A program made the position numbers and the translations under genes. A DNA stretch of 64,000 nucleotides, from contig CM056732.1 in assembly GCA_029844215.1 (NCBI GenBank), forward strand, positions 51,693,007-51,757,006, given 5' to 3'. Of this stretch, positions 24,242 through 36,064 are shown one piece after another (the stretch's first letter is position 1; the number at the start of each line of letters is the position of its first letter). Source of the stretch: Przewalskia tangutica. Lineage: Eukaryota > Streptophyta > Magnoliopsida > Solanales > Solanaceae. Below the pieces are notes generated by a model that was given only the letters and a program-made list of their open reading frames with translations, was not told the origin of the DNA and searched no databases.

Positions 24242-27200
24242 TGTCACGACCCGATCTCGGGCCCGCGACTGGTGCCTTACCCCGGGCACCCTAGTGATTA
24301 CAACATCAGAGAAAATCAGCGGAAATAAAATTTAAACAGGAAACAAGAGACAACATAAGAAAACAGACTAACCAAAACGGTTACCTTCATGTATATACAT
24401 ATAATCCGAGCTTAAAATCCTTTACAACCTCGCCACAAATAAGATTCTGCACTCAAGAATGTAACAACTATGACGGATGGGGCCCGCCATACCACGAATG
24501 TACAAGTATCTACAATGACAGGACTATACTAAAAGGTAAGCCTCCGAGAAACGGAGCTTCCCAACGACGAATGCGATCCTATGAGCGAGGATCAACAAGC
24601 TGTACTTACTGCAGATGAACGCACTTCTCGAGGCGAAGATAACAGTACCAAGTATGTGAAATCAAAATACCGTAATGAAATCACATTTCATCATTTTATA
24701 AAACCATTTCGCAATAAGTAAGCAGTTAGGTCAAGTAAGGGGCGATATCCCCAAAATGATCACTCACACATAACTATGGGTCTCACGCCCATAATATCAA
24801 TCATGCGTGGAACTCATTCTCACCGCCAGGCATGATGTAAAACAACACCCGTATGTGAACTCAACACTAGATCACACTGCGTCGTCAAACCGACGCCAAG
24901 TAGAATAGCCAACTACCGGTCAGAAGGCTAGTCATAAAACTTCACGCAAGGTACGGAAGCCAACTACCAGGCCTAAACCACCCACGCGAATCGCCGAGGC
25001 AAGTATCTAAAGCTAGCGTCTGATAGCCCACCGTCTCACGAGATATGACTGGCAAGTATCTTAAGCTATCTACCAGAGCCCGATACACGAAATGACCGAG
25101 CAAGTATCTAGTGCTCAGAACCATGTACAAATCAAGCCCGTGATCGCTCGTCGCGCGAAGCTTCATGGATTAGCGGTCCATGGACTAACAACATAACTCT
25201 CACAATGACCGCGTGCCGGCATCTTACCTCGGTATAAGCATGGCCATGAAACCATCCTATCGGGCGATGCAAGTGGCCACCCATCGTGTCGGTATGTCCA
25301 AAGGAAATAACAAGATAATACTCAGCCGACGATACAGTGGGCGCCACGATCGTGTCGGTATGTCCAAAAAGAGATAACAAGATAATACTCAAAGTGGATG
25401 CATACCCGTGGACCATCCAACGTGTCAGTATGTCCAAACAATCAATCGATAATGCCCTCCCGAGAGACACGAGTACGAATCAAACACTTGCACAACAAAG
25501 GCTATCACAACAAAGATAGGCAAGTTCAACGTTTTCATTTTATGTCAACAATCCGGGTTTCAACCCCAAAATACTACCTACTTTCATTCTTTTAAAAAGA
25601 CCTCTTTTTACGTAAAAGCCACACGATACTAATACTCGTAGTATCAAAACACGTTTCCTTTTCAAACCAAATTACTTCACTTTCGTAAAAATCTTTACAA
25701 GACTTTTAAAATCAAGTACTCTATACTTTTTAAACCAAGTGCTTTTCTTTTAAAACAACATCAAGTATACTCTTTAAAACCCAAATAACTTACTGTTTTC
25801 AAAACAAGTAACCTATACTTAAATCAAGTTACTTCTCCTTCCAAATCAAGTCGTTTAGCTTTCAAAATCAAATCTTTCTTTTATCTTCATAAAGTCGTTA
25901 TAACTAACTTCCCATAAAGCCATTATAACACTTTTTAAACAAACAAAATTCATTTCACACACGTACGTCTACCGTACTATATAGTTCACAACAATCATGC
26001 TCAAGAGTATAGGAAGAATCACATACCTCTTCGGCTTAATCCACAAGCCAAGTCGAGTATGCCGCGCGTAGAAAAACCACCTATAACAACCACAATATAT
26101 CTATCAATCTCTAGTTCTTCAGAGCATATGCTAAGTACACAGTTCCTTATTCTACGGAAATTCAGAAGACTCTCCCGCAATCACATAAATAACCTCCCCT
26201 AACAAGGCCTGCACAAGCCAACAACTCAAGGGATTACACGTCTAACCGACGTGTACACTCGCTTTACCATAATACTACACAAGTTCATCAGAATACAAAT
26301 TCAAATGTAAATACATTCAATCCTTTATAATCATCCTTCCAATACATCTTATACTCAATTCTAAACTACTACAATATGTAATATCCAATTCTGATAGGGA
26401 CATAGATCATTACCTCGATAAGCCCAAAATTATCCAAGATTATAAGTCGATCACGAGCAACGCTTAGCTCGATTCATTACGCCCAACCCGCCCAGCGACC
26501 CTTAGAAGTTTCTAAACAACTTCTCTTATCACTGCAACCAAGCTATGAAGATTTTTCTAGGGTTTCATTTCATACTATTGGAATAAAGTAGTATTTCGGC
26601 TCCTAGTATTGAAATAACTTTGGAATACAACTAGGATACTAGGCTAAGGTATTTAGGATTATACTACAATACTTGAAGTATTTTCTACACGTGGGGAGGT
26701 GGACGAAATCAACTACAAAGCGGAGGATATTTTGCCTTGGAAAGCTTAAGTGTGGATGATAATAAGTCTTGACTAAGGGGTATTTATGAGGAATCAAGTC
26801 AAGATCTACGCAAGTGTGGTCAGATTGGGCCACGTGTGTGTGGGTCCCACCACACCACATGGCCAACGAAAATCATATCCAGTGTCACGGCCATTTCGCC
26901 ATGAGGGCCGCAAGACACTGTCCTCCACTCCGCCAAGGTGCCACATGGGGTGACACGTGTCGCCCCTACTGTCCAAAATATTTCGTCTTCCAAAATATCC
27001 AAAATACCAAAATCTCAAAAACAAATGGCCCCACAAAATCAGAATTTCTCCCGTGGCCCCACGTGACCATTTCTCAAAATAAAATCCCAAAATTCTAATA
27101 TAATCCGAAGTCCAAATACCAAACTGGGAATCCAATTCCATTAACGAACCTTTTTCCTTCACAAACCCTAAACTTTTCCATTAAAAATCACATATTTCTT

Positions 27201-27273
27201 TCTTTCCAAAATTTCTTTCGTATTCTCGTACGTACGTCCTCACATACATACCCTGGAACTACGGGGTATAACA
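24242..27273 (-). repeat. R3 3' LTR (3032 bp)
   Basis: It runs from TGTCACGACCCGATCTCGGG to GGGGTATAACA. Its outer 60 bases keep CAG/CCGG words that are damaged in the other R3 LTR. A TATTTAT word at 26781 marks the promoter, and a near-palindromic TGACACGTGT lies at about 26951. Confidence 0.92.
25195..25490. repeat. R3 LTR repeat zone, about 60-70-bp unit
   Basis: About three to four degenerate units, each with CGTGTCGGTATGTCCAAA, a GATAACAAGATAATACTC word and an ACGATACC linker. The same zone is in the other LTR at 30555-30840 and, more decayed, in R1. Confidence 0.85.
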
Positions 27274-27317
27274 TTCTTCCCCCCTTAGAAACATTCGTCC
27301 CGAATGTTCCTTCTAAG
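27274..27317 (-). promoter_or_regulatory. R3 polypurine tract and palindrome
   Basis: TTCTTCCCCCCT runs into the inverted repeat CTTAGAAACATTCG..CGAATGTTCCTTCTAAG at 27284-27317. This palindrome is complete. Confidence 0.88.
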
Positions 27318-28229
27318 TCTCCAAACGACTTACTGGCAGATACCCACTACTACACTTACAAAACCGATCATGCCACCAATGGCCAGAATATAACATGTGC
27401 GCAAAACTCAAATCCAAGCCAACGAGGAATCACCTCTAACATCACAAAAAAAAAAGCTCCCACCCATGGTCTAAAAGAAATGATCACTTCCGTTCTCATA
27501 ACACATGTTCGCTCCTTTTCTTACTCGTCGTACCCTTCTCGTACACCTGAACTCTTTCTATTATACGTACCACACTTGCCATCGCTCAGCTTTCCAAAAC
27601 TTTGAGTCACTACCTCCAAACTCGTCATCTCACTAGCTTCAAATTCCTCTAAGGCCATCCCCGGCCTTCACGATCCGATTCTGGTCGAACGCATCCACGA
27701 ACCCGTACGATGGTTACCTAAACTTGGGCCTAGCACCCTCGTGACCTTATCACAAAGCGGGACCACCACAAATTGACCCCACCCCAATCCGGGCTACGGG
27801 TTGACCCGCGACCTTGCCTCAACCCGACCCATTTATCGCGCCAAGCTCTTGTTCCCCGATCCGGAACAATCTCACTAATCAAGTCACGAAAACCTAGTGG
27901 TCTTCTTAGCTCAACTACCCTCTTACATTTCACACCACTCAGGGACTTATCACACAAATATATCCCACGTATACTATGCACTCCAACAAAGGTTAACCGT
28001 AAATCTTTCACTTAAAATGGCCTCGCATCTAAGATCTCAACCGTTATCAAAATTCTAAGGCTCACAATCTCTATGTACCCAACTTCCCCTTTCAACTAAC
28101 CATGTTTTCTAATCACAATTAACATAATGCTCTGAACATAACACTTAAAATATACTCATCTAATCACACATACTAATCTCTAGAGGGTTAAGGATATACC
28201 TGAAATCAAATAGGCGGTTCCAAGGACCG
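27318..28229 (-). other. R3 non-coding 3' internal segment
   Basis: It matches the equivalent stretch of R1, R2 and R6, including the ACGCATCCACGAACCCGTAC block near 27690. No pol motif is seen, unlike R4 and R5. Confidence 0.6.
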
Positions 28230-29374
28230 CTAGAACTGGGAACTTCCACCACGACCCCTGCCACGTCACGGCAGTATGAATATTCCCGCCTATCTATGAA
28301 GGTGAAGAACCCGCAATCGATCCCGGCGTCGAGTCTCTATATCCGCTACTCACGGCTCCGACAATTTCTACAAATGGCCCCGCCGACCGCATGTAAAACA
28401 ACCCTTCCGAATACCGCGGACACTCACACACGGGTTTACCACACCGCTACACTTAGGTCGGGTGGCTTCATCCGCCAGCACTTAACTCCCGAAACTCAAC
28501 TCGAGCCCCGACCGCCCCGAATACTGATGCCTCAAGATCAAGAGGACTACTCAGATCAAGTGAGGCGTATAACTAGTCTCTTTCGGAGGCGTCCGCCTCG
28601 AAAGTTACCAAAGGACCTGCGCCCCGCCTTCTTCTCGGTATCGTCGATCCGCCGGTCTTTCCGCTCACACCCTGGTGCATAAGTCGCACGCGGGTGAATG
28701 CCCATGCCCTAACAAGAGCTACATCCGAGCAAGCTCGCCAGTAGTCATCGAGCCCCGTGGACGTAGCGCACTCGCCCTCCATATCGCCACTAACGCAGGA
28801 CATAACGAGCCAACGAAGTCGAACTCCACGTTGTACTCCCGAACCGCACGCCTCTCGCCTCAAAGATCGAATATGTCGCCTGCGTTTCCTCATCCGCGGA
28901 GGCAAGAAATGGCCGAGAAATGCTTCCAGAACTCGCCCCAAATACCGAGGCGCATGCACCCCGACAGCCTCCCACGATCAAACTACGATCGCAGATCACG
29001 CAAACGATGCGAACCTAAGACCACCGACTCGGTCTCCAAGCCTCGATCACTCTCATGATCCGTCAGAATCGCTTGATGAACTCCTGCGGATCATCCTCGT
29101 GTCTCACCCGTAGAACTCAAAGTGGCTGCACTCAAAAGTCCCGTAGTCTCAAACTATCCGATCCGTGAACTACGGTGCTCTGGAACCTCCGACTCGCCTA
29201 TCCTCGTGTCTAGCCACAATCCTAGCTAGTAATCGCCATCTCCTTGTAACCCATATCTTTCTGCTCTGGCCGCGGATCGAGGCTCGTGCATCGCGGGCCT
29301 CGTGAGACCGCCGCTTCTACTCGCGACTCTTCTCGCCGCCGCTTTCTTCTCGGGCTCGGTTGCGCATGAGGCAT
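28230..29374 (-). pseudogene. R3 gag remnant (frameshifted)
   Basis: The gag start codon is at 29374 with an Arg-rich start (MPHAQPSPRRKRR). The 128-codon frame at 28573-28959 holds EAFLGHFLPPRMRK, the gypsy gag capsid segment, and later TGLDDYW, which corresponds to the GL..YL capsid motif. Several frame changes separate these pieces. A zinc knuckle is not recognisable near 28250-28400. The order agrees with the R4 copy. Confidence 0.75.
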
Positions 29375-29556
29375 AGCCGGTAAAAAGAATACGTCCGAAG
29401 GAGTCCAACTTACAACCCAATTTCTAAGGCACGATCTCGAGTGAGAAGAATAGAAACCAATCCTAGATATCCCATAGCCTCCGACATAAAGTGTGCACAA
29501 CACGCCGATAATCAAGACTCTACTAGATACGGTCAGACACTTTCAGAGGATTAATC

Positions 29557-29567
29557 GCTCGATACCA
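29557..29567 (-). other. R3 primer-binding site
   Basis: GCTCGATACCA, the complement of TGGTATCGAGC, lies five bases before the 5' LTR. One base of the CAG is missing. Confidence 0.85.
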
Positions 29568-29572
29568 CTTTT

Positions 29573-32500
29573 TGTCACGAATTCGATCTCGGGCCGCGAT
29601 CGTGCCTTACCCTGCACCCTGGTGATTACAACATCGAGAAAATCACGGAAATAAAATTTAAACAGAAACAAGAGACAACATAAGAAAACAAAGCAACCAA
29701 AACGGTTACCTTCACGTATATACATATAATCAAGCGCTTAAAATCCTTTACAACCCCGCCTACAACAGCATTTCATGCACTTCTAAGAATGTAACAACAA
29801 CTATGACTTTAACAGGCCTCGCCATACCCCGAATGTACAAGTATCTACAATGACAGGGACTATACCAAAAAGATAAGCCTCCGAGAAACGAGCTTCCTAA
29901 CGCCGAATCGCGATCCTATGGCGAGGATCAACAACTGTGTACCTACTCGCAGATGAACGCACTTCGGGCGAGGTCGCATAACAGTACAGTATGTGAAATC
30001 AAAATATCAGAATGAAATCACATTTCATCATTTTATAAAACCATTTCGCAATACGTAAACAATTAGGTCGGCGGGAAGGCATATCCCCAAAATGATCACT
30101 ACACATAATTATGGGTCTCACGCCCATAATATCAATCATGCCTGGAACTCATTCTCATCACGGCAGCATGATGTAAAACAACACCCATATGTGAACTCAA
30201 CACTAGATCACGCTCGCGCTATCAAACCGACGCTAAGTAGAATAGCCAACTACCATCAGAAGGCTAGTCATAAAACTTCACGCAAGGTGCGAAACCAACT
30301 ACTGTTCCAAACTAGCCACGAATCGCCGAAGCAAGTATCTAAAGCTAGCGTACAATAGCCTACCGTCTCACGAGATATGACCGTGACAAGTATCTTAAGC
30401 TATCTACCAGAGCCTGCCGATACACGAGAAATGACCAGGACAAGTATCTAAAGTGTGCTGAACCACATGTACAAATCAAGCCCGTGATCGCTCGTCACCG
30501 CGGCAAGCTTTATGGATTAGCGGTCCATGGACTAACAACATAACTCACACGACCGCGTGCCGGCATCTTACTCCGGTATAAGCATGGCCATGAAACCATC
30601 CCATCGACGATACCCGGCCACCCATCGTGTCGGTATGTCCAAAGGAAATAACAAGATAATACTCAAAGCCGACGATACCAGTGGGCCACCCATCGTGGTC
30701 GATGTCCAAAAAGAGATAACAAGATAATACTCAAAGTGGACGATACCCGCGACCATCCAACGTGTCGATGTCCAAACAATCAATCGATAGCCCTCCCGAG
30801 ACACTAAGAGCACGTAATCAAACACTTGCACAACAAAGGCTATCACAACAAGCATAGGCAAGTTCAACGTACTTTCATTTTATGTCAACAATCCGGGTTT
30901 CAACCCCAAAATACTATCTACTTTCATTCTTTTAAAAAGACCTCTTTTACGTAAAGCCACACGATACTAATACTCGTAGTATCAAAACACGCTTTCTTTT
31001 CAAACCAAATTACTTCACTTTCGTAAAAATCTTTACAAGACTTTTAAAATCAAGTACTCTATACTTTTTAAACCAAGTGCTTTTCTTTTAAAACAACATC
31101 AAGTATACTCTTTAAAACCCAAATAACTTACTCTTTTCAAAACAAGTAACCTATACTTAAATCAAGTTACTTCTCCTTTTCCGAAATCAAGTCGTTTAGC
31201 TTTCAAAATCAAATCTTTCTTTTATCTTCATAAAGTCGTTATAACTAACTTCCCATAAAGCCATTATAACACTTTTTAAACAAACAAAATTCATTTCACA
31301 CACGTACGTCTACCGTACTATATAGTTCACAACAATCATGCTCAAGAGTATAGGAAGAATCACATACCTCTTCGGCTTAATCCACAAGCCAAGTCGAGTA
31401 TGCCGCGCGTAGAAAAACCACCTATAACAACCACAATATATCTATCAATCTCTAGTTCTCTTCGTAGCATATTCTAAGTAAATAGCCTTTATTCTACTGA
31501 AAATTCGCAACACCTCCCCGCAATCACATAAATAACCTCCCTAACAAGGCCCGCTACCAAGCCAACAACTCCAGGGGATTACACGTTTAACCTGGGCGTG
31601 TACACCGCTTTACCATAATACTACACAAGTTCATCAGAATACACCAAATGTAAATACGATTCAACTTTATAATCATCCTTCCAATACATCTTATACTCAA
31701 TTCTAAACTACTACAATATGTAATATCCAATTACAATAGGGGGACATAGATCATTACCTCGATAAGCCCAAAATTATCCAAGATTATAAGTCGATCCTGA
31801 GCAACGTTTAGCTCCAATTCCTTACGCTCCAACCCGCTCCAAGCGACCCTTAGAAGTTTCTAAACAACTTCTCTTAACACTTCAACCAAGCTATGAAGAT
31901 TTTTCTAGGGTTTCATTTTGCGACTATTGGAATAAAGTAGTATTTCTGGGGCTCCTAGTATTGAAATAACTTTGGAATACAACTAGGGATACTAGGCTAA
32001 GGTATTAGGGATTATACTACAATACTTGAAGTATTTTCTACACAAGTGGGGGAGGTGGACGAAATCAACTACAAAGGGAGGGGATATTTTGCCTTGGAAA
32101 GCTTAAGTGTGGATGATAATAAGTCTTCAACTAAGGGGGGGTATTTATAGAGGAATCAAGGGTCAAGATCTATGCAAGTGTGTGGTCAAGATTGGGCCAT
32201 GTGTGTGTGGGTCCCACCACACCACATGGCCAACGAAAATCATATCCAAGTGTCATGGCCATTTCGCCAAGCGGGCCAGCAAGACACTTCCCTCCACCCG
32301 GCCAGTGCCACGGGGTGACACGTGTCGCCTCTACTGCCCAAAATATTTCGTCTTCCAAAATATCCAAAATATCGAAAATCTCAAAACAAAGCGGCCCCAC
32401 AAAATCAGAATTTCTCCCGTGGCCCCACGTGACCATTTCTCAAAATAAAATCCCAAAATTCTAATATAATCCAAGAAGTCCAAATACCAAATCTAGAATC

Positions 32501-32643
32501 CAATTCCCATTAACGAACCTTTTTCCTTCACAAAACCCTAAACTTTTAAGCCGAAAAATCACATCTTTCTTTCTTTCAAAATTTCTGTCGTATTCTCGTA
32601 CGTACGTCCTCACATACATACCCTGGAACTACGGGGTATAACA
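29573..32643 (-). repeat. R3 5' LTR (3071 bp)
   Basis: It runs from TGTCACGAATTCG to GGGGTATAACA. A TATA box (TATTTATA) is at 32142-32149. It aligns with 24242-27273 throughout. Confidence 0.92.
30555..30840. repeat. R3 5' LTR repeat zone
   Basis: The partner of 25195-25490, with the same ATGTCCAAA and ATAACAAGATAATACTCAAA words repeated about every 65 bases. Confidence 0.85.
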
Positions 32644-32679
32644 ATTTGTGCTAATGATTATTAACTACAAATCAACAAG

Positions 32680-32945
32680 ATGTCACCACCACTAGCCACC
32701 ATTTATAATCATCACCATTAGCCACCAATATATATCACCAACCACCACTATCAGTCATCACTACTACCATTAGCTATAGCTCCCGATCATCCACACAATT
32801 ATCAAAAGTCACCATCAACCACCACCCTTAATATTCTGTGAGTCACCCTGTTACCACTAGCTACTACATACCGACAATCACCACCAACCACCACCCTCCA
32901 TTCGATACCTATAATCACTGCCATCACCACCACGAACGACCATAT
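32680..32945. repeat. Degenerate CCA/ATC-rich trinucleotide tract
   Basis: ACCACCACT, ATCACCATTAGCCACCA and CACCAACCACCACCC words recur through about 265 bases. This is simple-sequence DNA, not a coding region. Confidence 0.7.
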
Positions 32946-33182
32946 GTTGTTTAAAATATCTTTTGTGTAGTATGTTATAATTTTATATTTATTAATTCTT
33001 AAATAAACACAAGTTTATACATTTAGATATTGACTTCATTATTTGATATTCAAATCTTAATACGACATATTAATATTCAGATATGTATTCAGATTCAGAC
33101 ATCTTAATCTTAATACACATCTTAATATTTATATATATATTCAGATTCAGACGACTTAATCTTAACAAAAACAAATGGGGCC
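32946..33182. repeat. AT-rich stretch with internal direct repeats
   Basis: ATTCAGATTCAGAC followed by CTTAATCTTAA occurs twice (near 33087 and 33149). It may be a small non-autonomous transposon, but I cannot define its ends. Confidence 0.4.
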
Positions 33183-34020
33183 TTAGTACAAAAACAACTC
33201 TGCCTCCCAAAGAAGTTGGGGTCGGCTATACTAATCCACACTGACCATGTCTCTCCATTTAAACTTATTTCATGTCATAATCAAACCAAATGAAAGAAAA
33301 AGTAAAAAAAAGTTAGTGTGTATATGAATAATATTAGTTCTATATTTTATTGGCATATAAATCTATGAAATACCCTAGAGAAGCATCGACCCTAAATAAA
33401 CGTACCAACATGACTAAAACATATTCCTAACTAGTTGATAACTTGATATCACTTATATAGATCTTTTCCTTTCATTAACTAAATAAACGTATCAACATGA
33501 CTAAAGTCTGTATGGACTCCAGAAACTGTAGATCTTTCAAGAAAACTTCTTTTCAGGTAACTTTAGATCTACCTCATCCCCATTTAGCACCTTCACTCAC
33601 CATGGTTCTACACATACGTACCGATACATATGGAGGTCGACGCAAGACATGAGTACATGACCAAGTAATCTCATGAGACTTTTTCTCATTTTATCCTCAA
33701 TGCGTGCTTATTGCACCTTTTGGCAATTGTGGTCATTTTTTATCTTATCTAATTTTGTATTCATCTTAGTATTCGCATCTCGAGGACACTCATCATGAGA
33801 ATATGTTGCACTTTAACGAATCAACGTTCACTACCATATAATATTACTGGTCTTATAACTATTCTGTAGAACTTACTTCTCATTTGGTAAGAAGCCTTCT
33901 ATCACACAACACCCCAGTAGATGTGAAAAATTTACCTAGTGTTACTCTGTTGGGATTCATACCTGCTTCTCAAAGTTGTCACCCAATCCTTCGAACTATG
34001 TATCATCCTCGCAGATAGTG
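33183..34020 (-). mobile_element. RTE-like LINE 3' fragment
   Basis: AAGAAGTTGGGGTCGGCTAT followed by CCATGTCTCTCCATTTAAAC, and further on ATCCTCAATG, TTCACTACCATATAA and TCTATCACACAACACCCCA, occur in the order I recall for the reverse complement of plant RTE LINE 3' ends. No intact frame remains. An 87-base-spaced duplication (CTAAATAAACGTACCAACAT) sits at 33392 and 33479. Confidence 0.6.
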
Positions 34021-34074
34021 GCTAATAAACATCCTTTATAAGAATGTGAGGGCAAGTGGATATGACAAAAAGCC

Positions 34075-34215
34075 ATAATTTGTGCCCCGTCGAAGTTAGA
34101 CAACCGAGGGTCTATCTAATAACCTATCTACGATAGTGGTTGCGTACACTCCACCCTTTCCAGACCCCATTTGTGGGATCACACTAGGTAAATTGTTATT
34201 GTTGTTGTTAATGAG
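34075..34215 (+). mobile_element. SINE, TS-type, truncated copy
   Basis: CCGAGGGTCTATCTAATAAC, TGCGTACACTCCACCC, CCAGACCCCATTTGTGGGAT and a TTGTTATTGTTGTTG tail occur in order. It is a second copy of the module at 23850-24092. Confidence 0.72.
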
Positions 34216-34295
34216 TTAGACTGATAGGATGTCAAGGAAAAAACAGGCCAGCCATCTACCAAGTGTTCTTTGCCATCTGATTCTCAAGTTTAGTA

Positions 34296-34531
34296 CTCCC
34301 TCCGTCCCATTTTATATGAAGGTGTTTGACTGAGCACGAAGTTTAAGTAAAGAAAGACTTTTGAAACTTGTGGTCTAAAATAAATCATAGAAATTTGTGT
34401 GGCTAGAAATCATTCAATGAAGGGTAAAAATGAAAATTTAAAGTTGAATTGTTACTAAATATAAAAAGGTGTCAATCTTTTTGACACCGACTAAAAAAGA
34501 AAAAGTGTAACATAAATTAGGGAGGAGGGAG
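34296..34531. mobile_element. Stowaway-like MITE (236 bp)
   Basis: The ends CTCCCTCCGTCCC and GGAGGAGGGAG are inverted repeats bounded by TA on both sides (34294-34295 and 34532-34533). This is the classic Tc1/mariner Stowaway form. No coding capacity. Confidence 0.88.
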
Positions 34532-34533
34532 TA

Positions 34534-36064
34534 AATAGATATCCTGTTCAGATCCAAGGCATAACATGCATACCATCTTTTCTTTATTGTATCTCAGTAT
34601 CTACTTTTTGGTTCTCTAGATCCACCAACTTCACTATCTAAGAGAATCGTATAAGCATGATTAGAAGCACAATCAAACCACTTAGTAGAGCAGATGATGA
34701 GAATATAAGAAAGAGATCATATTGGCAATAGCTCAGGAGACTATATATAATGAAGGAGGAAATTTTTGGCATTATATAAAGAGAAGGTTGAGTAGAAAAC
34801 TCCATTAAATCAAAAGCCTTGATGTGTATGCAACTACCTTGGAACTGTTTATGCAAACTCCTGATATAGAAAAAACTCCATTAGATCATTGGTTTTTATC
34901 TAAAGAAGCACTTCCGTAGAAGATCAAGTACCTTTAGCATATCATCGTTTCGTCATCTCCTACATTAGATTTTAGAAATGCTCAAAAGATTAGTTTCCAT
35001 CAAAGAGAAGGAAATGAGGTGTCTGATTCTTTTGATTTAATGGCTGATTGATGCATATTGTTAGGTGGATGCTCACTTAACACTACTTCGACAAGAGTAT
35101 TAGATTAAGAAGCGAATCTCAACTATGTATTCTCTCATTTCTACAAATGAAAACCGGTGTTGTACTCCATTAGGTATTTTTTTGGCATATGCTATGAGAA
35201 GCATCTCCTTTGACTGTTCCTTTCATCCTCAATTTTATTGCCAATACCATGGAACACGACAACTTATTAACTATTCTTTCTTTTCTGTTACTTATCTCAA
35301 CTAGTACCAATTGAAGTTATCTTTGGAAGCAAAATTTTCACTCAAAATTGAGGATATATTGACATTGTCAGCAACAGTTATCTTTACTAGAAATGAGAAA
35401 AGCAAGGAATTCAATTAGTTTAAACGATTTCCACATTCACTCATTTATTTGGCATATTTATTCACTGAACCGCAGGGCAAAAATTGAATGCAGCAGAAAT
35501 TTCCACATCTAATATCTAGAAGAACTCCTGTGGACTGACATTTGACTGTCGCAAAGATAGAGCAGGTAAAGACAGGTCCGAAAAGTGACTCCAAACAGCT
35601 AATATTAGGCATGTACACACAACAAATGTATCAGAAAGATAAAAGAGTAATAACTCAAAGCTTATCAGATGAAAGATACCACAAATAATCCAAAACTCCA
35701 AAAGAAACTCGAATGGAAGCCCAAAAACAAATTAGTCATGTATTATATTCAAATATGTGACAATGTTCCCCTAAGCTGAGAAGCACATTATGATGTTGTA
35801 GAAATTTTGTGAAAGAGAATACAGCCACTACAAACTTTCAAAGTAATACTGTCATAACCAAAAGTCAGATTACATCGTGTTACCTTACATACTCTAAGAT
35901 AGCTCAACTGCCAGAGACACACTCAGCCAATATGTCAAATCGCTTTAGCCTCCTTTCACTCTACCTCAATTTCTCAGAGCATACACCTTATCTCAATCAA
36001 CTCCTATAAATCTTTTGACAAACCAATGGCAAACTGCTGTTTCTCTTATTGCTTTCATCATCAC
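34534..36064. other. Downstream flank of the NYN gene
   Basis: AT-rich DNA with no second gene that I recognise. The part next to 36064 should include the 3' untranslated region of the gene. No clear AATAAA signal is seen close to the stop codon. Confidence 0.45.

Larger units (their letters stand above)
24242..32643 (-). mobile_element. R3: complete non-autonomous long-LTR gypsy element
   Basis: Two LTRs of 3.03 and 3.07 kb bracket a 2.30 kb internal region on the minus strand. Perfect ATTTG duplications flank it (24237-24241 and 32644-32648). The primer-binding site, gag remnants and polypurine tract are in order. No reverse transcriptase or integrase is visible. Its LTR is of the same subfamily as that of R1. 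Confidence 0.94.

Noticed and set aside
28296..29113. Several 118-128-codon plus-strand frames in R3
   Set aside because: They are antisense shadows of the GC-rich gag remnant on the minus strand.
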